A stretch of 5,374 nt of DNA, from positions 1 to 5,374 of the forward strand of contig CAMLLJ010000188.1 of the NCBI GenBank assembly GCA_946480845.1. Direction: 5' to 3'. The position numbers and the translations under genes were made by a program. This stretch comes from an uncultured Gemmatimonadota bacterium (GTDB lineage Bacteria; Gemmatimonadota; Gemmatimonadetes; Gemmatimonadales; GWC2-71-9). Under the pieces are notes generated by a model. That model made no database searches. It saw only the letters and a program-made list of their open reading frames with translations, and was not told where the DNA came from. Of this stretch, positions 1-5,374 are shown in pieces. Positions within the stretch are counted from its first letter, which is position 1. Each line of letters opens with the position of its first letter.

Positions 1-255
1 CCGGTCGACTTGCCCGTCACCACTTCTGCAGCCGACCAGGGAATCGACAGTGCCCGCGGCAAGGGACGCCGTGAGCGCGGAATAGGTCACCTGCTCGGGC
101 ACGGCAGGACGCGGGGCGATCCGGAGCGAGCCGACCCAGACGAGGATGACCGCGGCCAGGAGGGTACCGATGCCGGCTGCCGCCCAGCGGAGGCGGCGGC
201 CAGGGCGCCCGGCGCGCGAGGGAATGTCCGGGGTGGACTCGGTGATCTGCTGCAT
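1..255 (-). CDS. Membrane-anchored protein, N-terminal fragment; resembles FtsH N-terminal region (partial, runs off left edge)
   Basis: The 85 visible codons start at ATG 255-253 and stay open to the window edge, so the 3' part is missing. The protein has a short Arg-rich cytoplasmic head (RAGRPGRRLRW, about residues 15-25), then one hydrophobic helix (about residues 26-44, AAAGIGTLLAAVILVWVG), then a polar stretch with VTYSALTASLAAGTVDSL at about residues 57-74. One N-terminal helix followed by 'YSxL/F...l..G.V.S' is the pattern of the FtsH extracellular domain, the part of this membrane AAA+ zinc protease that precedes its ATPase. The ATPase and HExxH parts would lie outside the window, so the assignment is inference. 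The start directly abuts the stop of the preceding gene (TGAATG), which implies translational coupling. A weak AAGG lies about 9 bases upstream. It could instead be an unrelated single-pass membrane protein. Confidence 0.5.
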   Translation of the reverse strand, partial: MQQITESTPDIPSRAGRPGRRLRWAAAGIGTLLAAVILVWVGSLRIAPRPAVPEQVTYSALTASLAAGTVDSLVGCRSGDGQVDR

Positions 256-1290
256 TCAGTTGGGCCCTTTCAGCGCCCAGGCATCGCGTGCGAGCGGATG
301 GCGCTCGTACGCGGGAAAGGTTAGCAGGAGTGATGCCGCATTCCGGGTGCCGGGGACCAGCCGCTCATAGCTCTCCAGGAGCGCGGGCCTTGCCGGCCGG
401 CCGGACCGCCGGCTTGCGTCAAGAAAGTGGACAGCAAATGCCAGCGATTCGGCGAGCTGCTCGTCCGGATCGCGAAAGCCGTACCGCAGCGGATCGCGGA
501 TCGGGGCCATCGCGGCCTTGAGCGCCTCGGCGGTTTGCGGATGGTCGCGGAGCCAGCGGTGCGCCAGCTCGTGCGCGAGCGTGTGCCGGAGCTGGGCCCG
601 GGAGGTGATGTAGGAGGGAGACACGGCGATGGAGTCCCGGCCGGCGAGGTACTCGCCAAGCCGGCCCGCCCGCTCGCCGCGCGCGGAGACCACCCCGATC
701 GGTCGCTCGGGGCGCCCGAACAGGGAGAAGAGCGAATCGGCATACCCGCTCAGGTACAGCTCCTGGGCGATCCGGTACGCCGCCGGCAGGTCGCCGGGGG
801 CGGCGAGCGTGAGGGTGCCGGTGGTCCAGGGGGTGCCGAGCTCCTCCACGCGGGCCGGCTCGGCCACGAGCTCGCCGAGGATGCCGGGTGCCGAGGTCTC
901 GACGACCGCGGCGCCGAGGTGGAAGAGGAAGATCGGGTCTTCCTTGCCGTTGGCGACCTCGAGGAGACTGACTGCGGGATGGCGGGTGGCCCCGGAAGGG
1001 CCATACGTCCGGAAGAGTGGGAAGACCGCCATCGCGCCTTCGTCGGCCGGCCGGAAGACGAGCGATCCGCCACTCTGCTCGAGCGAGCCCGACACGGGCG
1101 GGAGCCCGGCGAGCGAGACGAGGGCGCCGGTGATCGCCGAGCTGCTGGCGGTCTCCGTCGCCGCCCGGTCCGACCCGACCGCTTCGCGTTCGACGGCCAC
1201 GGTGCGGTACCCGTCCGGTCCTGCCGGCTCCTCCACGAACGTGGTGAGCAGCACGGCGACCAGCAGCAGGAGGAGGGGTCGGCGCATCAT
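256..1290 (-). CDS. Exported putative zinc metallopeptidase (HELAH motif)
   Basis: A 344-residue protein. The N-terminus MMRRPLLLLLVAVLLTTF is a signal peptide or signal anchor (Arg pair, then a hydrophobic run to about residue 18), so the rest is probably periplasmic or exported; no lipobox Cys is visible. Residues about 220-250 hold IAVSPSYITSRAQLRHTLAH followed by ELAHRWL, with the HExxH motif at 240-244 (H240, E241, H244). Downstream, DEQLAESLAFAV has E277 and E281; E281 is the likely third zinc ligand, as in gluzincins such as peptidase MA-like proteins. About 220 residues before the motif have no domain I recognise. The start is ATG 1290; a second ATG follows immediately. The gene begins 10 bases after the upstream stop and no Shine-Dalgarno is seen, so it is probably translated by coupling. 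The substrate is unknown; the zinc-hydrolase fold is fairly sure, the family is not. Confidence 0.8.
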   Translation of the reverse strand: MMRRPLLLLLVAVLLTTFVEEPAGPDGYRTVAVEREAVGSDRAATETASSSAITGALVSLAGLPPVSGSLEQSGGSLVFRPADEGAMAVFPLFRTYGPSGATRHPAVSLLEVANGKEDPIFLFHLGAAVVETSAPGILGELVAEPARVEELGTPWTTGTLTLAAPGDLPAAYRIAQELYLSGYADSLFSLFGRPERPIGVVSARGERAGRLGEYLAGRDSIAVSPSYITSRAQLRHTLAHELAHRWLRDHPQTAEALKAAMAPIRDPLRYGFRDPDEQLAESLAFAVHFLDASRRSGRPARPALLESYERLVPGTRNAASLLLTFPAYERHPLARDAWALKGPN

Positions 1291-1300
1291 CGGCTGGTCG

Positions 1301-1474
1301 CTAGCGGTGCTGGGCCAGGTCCGCGGCGGGCGCGGTGTGCATGGCCGAGGCGTCCTCGAACCACGAGAGCTGCACGAGATGCAGGGTGATCAGCGTGATC
1401 AGGAGCAGCAGCGTGGCCATGACCGCACGGGGCCACGCGTCGGGCACGGTGTGCCCGGAAGTCTCGGATGCCAT
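1301..1474 (-). CDS. Small single-pass membrane protein, 57 aa, hypothetical
   Basis: An ATG at 1474-1472 opens a 57-residue reading frame ending in TAG at 1303-1301. The frame stays open upstream, but the sequence before this ATG reads as Arg/Pro-rich noncoding-like residues, so this start is preferred. The product has a polar head (MASETSGHTVPDAWPR), one strongly hydrophobic helix at about residues 18-39 (VMATLLLLITLITLHLVQLSWF), and a short tail ending DLAQHR. I do not recognise a family. It is first in a leftward run with the HELAH protein, 10 bases before that gene's start, so co-expression is likely. No Shine-Dalgarno is visible before the ATG. The long hydrophobic segment and tight spacing support a real gene, but its size leaves room for doubt. 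Confidence 0.6.
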   Translation of the reverse strand: MASETSGHTVPDAWPRAVMATLLLLITLITLHLVQLSWFEDASAMHTAPAADLAQHR

Positions 1475-1522
1475 CGGTTGTCTGCGTTGGTGTTTGCGGG
1501 GGGCCTGCGTTCTTCCTTCTTT

Positions 1523-1552
1523 ATTGCAGGATTCGGGCCGTTCCGCGCTCAA
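1523..1552 (-). promoter_or_regulatory. Possible sigma70-type promoter for the leftward cluster
   Basis: Read on the minus strand, TTGAGC (1552-1547) and TGCAAT (1528-1523) are separated by 18 bases. Each matches the -35 (TTGACA) or -10 (TATAAT) consensus at four of six positions. The -10 lies in the only A+T-rich patch of the region and about 48 bases before the ATG at 1474, a normal distance. In a high-GC genome with unknown sigma preferences this is only a candidate. Confidence 0.3.
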
Positions 1553-1728
1553 CGTGATAAGGTCTTGAAGGACACCGGGTTCGATGGATTCAAGCGGCTG
1601 TCGCACGGCGCGCGGCTCACGCGATCGGCAAGAGCCACGGTGAACGTGCGAATCCGGTCCGCACCTGCGCATGCTCCCGCACCACCGCGCGTGGCGGTGA
1701 TGCCGGTGCCGGCGCGGACGCGCAGCAT

Positions 1729-1753
1729 CGTGCGGATCCCCGAACTCCGGACG
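1729..1753 (+). promoter_or_regulatory. Inverted repeat directly upstream of comM start
   Basis: CGTGCGGA (1729-1736) and TCCGGACG (1746-1753) can pair as an 8-position stem with one G-G mismatch around a 9-base loop. The stem ends 4 bases before the comM ATG, where a ribosome-binding site would sit. If transcribed it could fold over the translation start. It has no following T-run, so it is not an intrinsic terminator. Chance hairpins are common at this G+C content. Confidence 0.3.
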
Positions 1754-1757
1754 CCGA

Positions 1758-3326
1758 ATGCTCGCCCGAATCCGGTCCGCCGCCGTGCTCGGCGTGGATG
1801 CCTACTTGATGGATGTCGAGGTGGACATCGCGAACGGGATGCCGACGTTCACCACTGTGGGGCTTCCGCACGGCGCCGTCAAGGAGGGGCGCGAGCGGGT
1901 GAGCGCGGCGATGCAGAACGCCGGGTACGATTTCCCCCTCCGGCGGATCACGGTGAACCTGGCGCCCGCCGACATCCGGAAGGACGGGACGGCGCTCGAC
2001 CTGCCTATTGCGCTGGGGATTCTGGTGGCCAGCGGGCAGCTTCCCGGCGAGGCGCTGGCGGACCGCGCGGTCCTGGGAGAGGTCGGGCTCGAAGGGGACC
2101 TCCGTCCCATACGCGGCGCGTTGTCCATGGCCATCGCAGCGCGGGCCGCCGGGTGCGCGGGACTCCTGCTGCCGGAGCCGAACCTGGCGGAGGCGGCTGT
2201 GGTCCAGGGGCTCGACGTCCGCGGCGCGCGCACGCTGGCCGAGGTCTGCGATTGGCTCGCCGGCCGGCTGCAGCTCCCGGCCGGCCGGACCGACGTGCGG
2301 GCGCTCATGGCCGCGCGCGGCACCGATGCCGCCGACTTCAGCGACGTCCGCGGGCAGGCGGCCGCCAAGCGCGCGCTCGAAGTGGCGGCGGCCGGCGGGC
2401 ACAACATCCTGCTCGTCGGCCCGCCCGGGGCAGGCAAGACGATGCTGGCGCGCCGGCTTCCCACGATCCTGCCCTCGCTCACTCTCGAGGAGGCGCTCGA
2501 AACCACCAGGATTCACAGCGTTGCGGGGACGCTTCCGGCGGGCCAGGCGCTCTGCACGGTCCGGCCGTTCCGGGCACCGCACCACACCATCAGCGACGCG
2601 GGCCTGATCGGCGGGGGCTCGTGGCCCAGGCCGGGCGAAGTCAGCCTGGCGCAGGGCGGAGTGCTCTTCCTCGACGAGCTGCCGGAGTTCCGCAAGAACG
2701 TGCTGGAAGTGCTGCGCCAGCCGATGGAGGACGGCGTCGTCACGCTCAGCCGGGCCGCCATGAGCCTCACCTTTCCTGCGCGCTTCATGCTCGCGGCCGC
2801 CATGAATCCCTGTCCCTGCGGGTATCACGGCGATCCGGACCACGCATGCCGCTGCGAAGATGCCGCGATCGAGCGTTACCTCTCGCGGGTGTCGGGTCCG
2901 CTGCTCGACCGGGTCGACATCCACCTGCATGTGCCGGCGGTGGCGTACCGCGAGATGTCGGTCGAGCGGGCCGGCGAGCCGAGCGCCGACATCCGGGCCC
3001 GGGTCGAGCGGGCAAGGGAAACGCAGCTCGCACGCTTTCACGGCCGGCCGGGTCTGTACGCGAACGCCCACATGTCGGCGCGAGACCTCCGGTCGTTCTG
3101 CCGGACTTCGGATCCGGTGGAGCAGCTGCTCCGAACGGCCATCCACCGGCTCCGGCTCTCGGCGCGGGCCTACCATCGGGTGCTCCGGATCGCGCGGACG
3201 ATCGCTGATCTGGCGGGATCGGTGGAACTCGAGTGCGCGCATGTGAGCGAAGCGGTGCAGTACCGGACGCTGGACCGGAGGCGGATGGTCGCACCGGCTG
3301 CGGGACAGGAAGTTGGTCCGTCATAG
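1758..3326 (+). CDS. comM: ComM/YifB family Mg-chelatase-like AAA+ ATPase
   Basis: A 522-residue protein, close to the usual 500-510 of the family. ComM is a cytoplasmic hexameric AAA+ motor that drives branch migration of incoming single-stranded DNA during natural transformation; in species without known competence the role is unclear. Visible in order: an N-terminal Lon-like/ChlI domain (about 20-142; MPTFTTVGLPHGAVKEGRER, VNLAPADIRKDGTALDLPIA), the Mg-chelatase AAA+ core (about 193-395) with Walker A GPPGAGKT at 221-228, FRAPHHTISDAGLIGGG at 271-287, Walker B VLFLDELPEF at 302-311, and MNPCPCGYHGD with Cys352, 354, 364 and 366, then the C-terminal helical domain (about 405-503) with RLSARAYHRVLRIARTIADL. 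All key motifs are intact. The ATG at 1758 gives the family's N-terminus (MLARIRSAAVLGVDAYLMDV). No clear Shine-Dalgarno precedes it. The helicase gene follows on the same strand after 32 bases, so the two may share a transcript. Confidence 0.96.
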   Translation: MLARIRSAAVLGVDAYLMDVEVDIANGMPTFTTVGLPHGAVKEGRERVSAAMQNAGYDFPLRRITVNLAPADIRKDGTALDLPIALGILVASGQLPGEALADRAVLGEVGLEGDLRPIRGALSMAIAARAAGCAGLLLPEPNLAEAAVVQGLDVRGARTLAEVCDWLAGRLQLPAGRTDVRALMAARGTDAADFSDVRGQAAAKRALEVAAAGGHNILLVGPPGAGKTMLARRLPTILPSLTLEEALETTRIHSVAGTLPAGQALCTVRPFRAPHHTISDAGLIGGGSWPRPGEVSLAQGGVLFLDELPEFRKNVLEVLRQPMEDGVVTLSRAAMSLTFPARFMLAAAMNPCPCGYHGDPDHACRCEDAAIERYLSRVSGPLLDRVDIHLHVPAVAYREMSVERAGEPSADIRARVERARETQLARFHGRPGLYANAHMSARDLRSFCRTSDPVEQLLRTAIHRLRLSARAYHRVLRIARTIADLAGSVELECAHVSEAVQYRTLDRRRMVAPAAGQEVGPS

Positions 3327-3347
3327 GTGCTCCAGCGGACAGGTGCC

Positions 3348-3353
3348 TACATT
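3348..3353 (+). promoter_or_regulatory. Possible -10 element just before the helicase start
   Basis: TACATT (four of six matches to TATAAT) ends 5 bases before the ATG at 3359. A start site 6-7 bases downstream of it would fall on or next to the ATG and give a leaderless mRNA. No good -35 is seen at 16-18 bases. A competing reading is that AGGTG at 3341-3345 is a weak Shine-Dalgarno at the long spacing of 13 bases. Confidence 0.25.
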
Positions 3354-3358
3354 GCGCC

Positions 3359-5047
3359 ATGGCCAATCCCTTCGCCGAACTCGGCCTCGCCCCGCGCCTG
3401 GTGGCCGCGCTCTCCGAGCTCGGCTACGAAGAACCCACGCCGATCCAGGCTCAGGCAATCCCCGCGCTGCTCGCGGGGCGGGACCTGCTCGGGCAGGCGG
3501 CCACCGGCACGGGCAAGACGGCGGCCTTCGCGCTGCCGCTGCTGCAGCGGCTGCCGGAAGGCGCACCCCCTCCGTCCCGCCCGTACCAGCTCGTGCTCGT
3601 CCCGACCCGCGAGCTTGCGATGCAGGTCGCCGAGGCGGTGCACCGCTATGGCCGTGCGCTCGGGACGGAGGTTGTCCCGATCTACGGCGGCCAGGCCTTT
3701 CCGCAGCAGATCCGCGCGTTGCGGCGCGGCGTGCACGTGGTCGTCGCCACGCCGGGCCGCGCCCTCGATCACCTGGCGCGCGGCACGCTCGACCTGTCGG
3801 GGCTCACCGCCGTCGTCCTCGACGAGGCCGACGAAATGCTCGACATGGGGTTCGCCGAGGAGCTCGAACGACTGCTCGACGCCATGCCCGAGGAGCGGCA
3901 GACCGCGCTGTTCTCCGCCACCATGCCGCCGCGCATTGCGCGGCTGGCCGAGCGGCGGCTCTCCGATCCGGTGCGGCTCGCGATCGCCGCGGAGCGCGTG
4001 GCGGCGGGCTCGGCGCCGCGGGTGCGCCAGGTCGCCTACGTCGTGCCGCGGGCGCACAAGGTGGCGGCGCTGGGTCGGGTGCTGGACCTGGAATCGCCCG
4101 CGTCGGCGATCGTCTTCTGCCGGACCCGCACCGAGGTGGATGCGCTCACGGAAACGCTCGGCAGCCGCGGGTACCGCGCGGAGGCGCTGCACGGCGGGAT
4201 GACGCAGGAACAGCGGGACCGCGTCATGAAGCGCATGCGCGCGGGGACGCTCGACCTGCTCGTGGCGACCGACGTCGCGGCCCGCGGCCTCGACATCGAT
4301 CACCTGACCCACGTCATCAACTTCGACCTTCCGTCGGCGCCCGCCGCCTACGTCCACCGCATCGGCCGCACCGGCCGTGCCGGGCGCGAAGGCGTCGCGA
4401 TCACCCTCGCCGAGCCGCGCGAGCACCGCCTGCTCCGGAGCATCGAGCAGCTCACGCGGCAGAAGATCGAGGTGGCGACGGTGCCCACCGTGCTCGATGT
4501 GCGAGCGCGGCGGCTCGACGTGACCCGCGCGGCCATCCGGCACACGATCCTCGCGGGCGACCTCGACGGGTATCGGGTCGTGGTCGAGTCGCTCGCCGAG
4601 GAGTTCGATCCGGTGGAGATCGCCACGGCGGCGGTGCGCATTGCGCACGAGGCGGGGGATGGGGCGGGGCAGGAGGAGGCGGAGATCCCTCAGGTGCGGC
4701 CTCCCGTCTCCGCGAGTGGCAAGGGGAAGTGCAAAGCCACGGGAAGGGACAGCGAACGAGACCGAGCGAAAACCACTCCCGCGATCCCCCGCAGCCGAGG
4801 GATGTCGCGCATCTACATCGGCGAGGGCCGCAAGTCGAACATCCGGCCTGGCGACCTCGTGGGCGCCATCACCAACGAAGCGGGCATCGAGGGACACTCG
4901 ATCGGCGCAATCGAGATCGGGGACCGCTTTTCGCTGGTCGAGGTCGCCGAGGAGCTGGTGGACGAGGTGATTGCCGCGCTCCGCGCCACGAAGATCAAGG
5001 GGAAGCGGATGACCGTCCGGAGGGACAAGGCGGCGCGCTCGCGGTAG
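3359..5047 (+). CDS. deaD: DEAD-box ATP-dependent RNA helicase, DeaD/CsdA type with DbpA-like RNA-binding domain
   Basis: A 562-residue cytoplasmic ATP-dependent RNA helicase, expected to remodel structured RNA in ribosome assembly and mRNA decay or cold adaptation. All core motifs are visible: Q motif (FAELGL at 5-10, PTPIQ at 26-30), motif I ATGTGKT 48-54, Ia PTRELA 82-87, GG 110-111, Ib TPGR 131-134, II DEAD 155-158, III SAT 186-188, IV IVFCRTR 251-257, V TDVAARGLDID 304-314, VI HRIGRTGR 333-340. Residues about 370-432 resemble the DeaD dimerisation region. A charged linker (about 433-480) leads to the DbpA-like RNA-binding domain (about 482-556, SRIYIGEGRKSNIRPGDLVG). E. coli DeaD is longer (629) because of its C-terminal tail. 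The frame is open from 3233, but that would overlap comM; ATG 3359 starts exactly at the Q-motif helix. DbpA itself is an alternative name, though the dimerisation-like region favours DeaD. Confidence 0.93.
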   Translation: MANPFAELGLAPRLVAALSELGYEEPTPIQAQAIPALLAGRDLLGQAATGTGKTAAFALPLLQRLPEGAPPPSRPYQLVLVPTRELAMQVAEAVHRYGRALGTEVVPIYGGQAFPQQIRALRRGVHVVVATPGRALDHLARGTLDLSGLTAVVLDEADEMLDMGFAEELERLLDAMPEERQTALFSATMPPRIARLAERRLSDPVRLAIAAERVAAGSAPRVRQVAYVVPRAHKVAALGRVLDLESPASAIVFCRTRTEVDALTETLGSRGYRAEALHGGMTQEQRDRVMKRMRAGTLDLLVATDVAARGLDIDHLTHVINFDLPSAPAAYVHRIGRTGRAGREGVAITLAEPREHRLLRSIEQLTRQKIEVATVPTVLDVRARRLDVTRAAIRHTILAGDLDGYRVVVESLAEEFDPVEIATAAVRIAHEAGDGAGQEEAEIPQVRPPVSASGKGKCKATGRDSERDRAKTTPAIPRSRGMSRIYIGEGRKSNIRPGDLVGAITNEAGIEGHSIGAIEIGDRFSLVEVAEELVDEVIAALRATKIKGKRMTVRRDKAARSR

Positions 5048-5048
5048 C

Positions 5049-5374
5049 TCACTCGTCCCTTGCCCCGCGGCGCCGCGACTCCTTGAGACTCGACCGACGC
5101 CGCTTCGCCTCCAGCCGTGCCGCCTTCGCCGCCCGCGAGGGCTTCGTCTTCTTCCGCGGCCTGGGCACGTGCAGCGCGCGCGCCACCACCTCCGCCAGCC
5201 GTTCCGTCACCTCCGCACGGTTCTTGAGCTGGCTCCGGGTCGCGCCCGACACGAGCCGGAGCCGTCCCGCGCCGTCGAGCCGGGTGGCCAGCCGCTCGAG
5301 CAGCCGTTCCCGCTGTGCCTCGTCGAGCGCGGCCGACCCCGCCACGTCCCACCAGACCTCGATCCGGGTGGACG
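5049..5374 (-). CDS. arfB: ArfB (YaeJ) ribosome-rescue peptidyl-tRNA hydrolase, C-terminal part (5' end beyond right edge)
   Basis: 107 codons are visible, entering from the right edge and ending in TGA at 5051-5049. ArfB hydrolyses peptidyl-tRNA on ribosomes stalled without a stop codon, using an N-terminal GGQ domain and a basic C-terminal tail that enters the empty mRNA channel. The first visible residues (STRIEVWWDVAGSAALDE) match the strand that follows the GGQ motif, so GGQ should lie only a few residues outside the window. The middle (TRSQLKNRAEVTERLAEVV) fits the class I release-factor-like fold. The tail (PRPRKKTKPSRAAKAARLEA and KRRRSSLKESRRR) is the Lys/Arg-rich ribosome-binding tail typical of ArfB. 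The family is usually about 140 residues, so roughly 30 are missing. A GTG at 5345 could be mistaken for a start, but the frame and homology-like sequence continue upstream. It converges on the helicase with one base between the stops. Confidence 0.9.
   Translation of the reverse strand, partial: STRIEVWWDVAGSAALDEAQRERLLERLATRLDGAGRLRLVSGATRSQLKNRAEVTERLAEVVARALHVPRPRKKTKPSRAAKAARLEAKRRRSSLKESRRRGARDE

Larger units (their letters stand above)
1475..1757. other. Divergent intergenic region
   Basis: This 283-base stretch separates the leftward membrane/peptidase cluster from rightward comM and should hold promoters for both. It has the most A+T-rich patch of the window (about 1511-1530, ttctttattgca). 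I see no convincing gene in it: the minus frame that continues upstream of the 57-residue protein lacks a plausible start and a protein-like composition. The comM-proximal half contains several short inverted repeats (1646-1664, 1683-1699, 1729-1753). No tRNA or known riboswitch was recognised. Confidence 0.7.

Noticed and set aside
1565..1593. TTGAAG with a downstream ATTCAA as a comM promoter
   Set aside because: The -10 match is poor and no other spacing gives a better one, so I could not support a rightward promoter.
1702..1713. GCCGGTGCCGGC palindrome in the comM leader
   Set aside because: A 5-base stem with a 2-base loop is too tight to fold well and is expected by chance at this G+C.
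629..3208. A very long open frame on the plus strand crossing both the leftward cluster and comM
   Set aside because: It is rich in Arg, Pro and Gly, has no recognisable motif and lies over two regions with strong, motif-bearing genes in other frames. Long shadow frames are expected at this G+C content.
1617..3242. Long open frame on the minus strand opposite comM
   Set aside because: Arg/His/Pro-rich translation without domains, fully antisense to an intact ComM with all motifs. It is a G+C-driven shadow.
3233..3358. Earlier ATG at 3233 as the helicase start
   Set aside because: It would overlap comM by 94 bases and add 42 residues with no family resemblance; ATG 3359 begins right at the Q-motif helix.
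3347..4897. Long open frame on the minus strand opposite the helicase
   Set aside because: Low-complexity His/Arg-rich translation, antisense to an intact DEAD-box gene. It is a shadow frame.
5066..5077. Perfect 12-base palindrome CGCGGCGCCGCG near the arfB 3' end as a terminator or operator
   Set aside because: It lies inside the arfB coding region, has no loop and no T-run, and short GC palindromes are common in such sequence.

Overview
This is a GC-rich bacterial window (roughly 70% G+C by eye, with strong third-position G/C bias) carrying chromosomal housekeeping genes plus one less familiar membrane/secreted gene cluster. No gene fixes the taxonomy. The composition, tight gene packing and weak or absent Shine-Dalgarno sequences would fit a soil-type high-GC phylum such as Gemmatimonadota, but that is only an impression.

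Left part (1-1474, minus strand): three tightly packed genes read leftward. In transcription order they are a 57-residue single-pass membrane protein, a 344-residue exported protein with an HELAH zinc-peptidase motif, and a membrane-anchored protein whose start lies directly against the preceding stop (TGA then ATG with no gap). That last protein runs off the left edge. Its visible N-terminus, one membrane helix followed by a 'VTYSALTASLAAGTVDSL' stretch, resembles the N-terminal periplasmic domain of FtsH proteases, but the fragment is short. Together they look like a small operon for cell-envelope proteins.

Middle (1475-1757): a 283-base divergent intergenic region with a possible leftward promoter and several small inverted repeats. 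One of these sits right in front of the rightward gene comM.

Right part (1758-5047, plus strand): comM (YifB family Mg-chelatase-like AAA+ ATPase, linked to natural transformation) is followed after 32 bases by a DEAD-box RNA helicase of the DeaD/CsdA type with a C-terminal DbpA-like RNA-binding domain. Facing it from the right edge on the minus strand is the 3' part of arfB, the ribosome-rescue peptidyl-tRNA hydrolase. The helicase and arfB stop codons are separated by one base.

I see no CRISPR array, insertion sequence, tRNA, rRNA or convincing intrinsic terminator. Nothing here makes a strong case for an entirely new system. The most open question is the leftward cluster of an uncharacterised zincin and its small membrane partner next to an FtsH-like protein.
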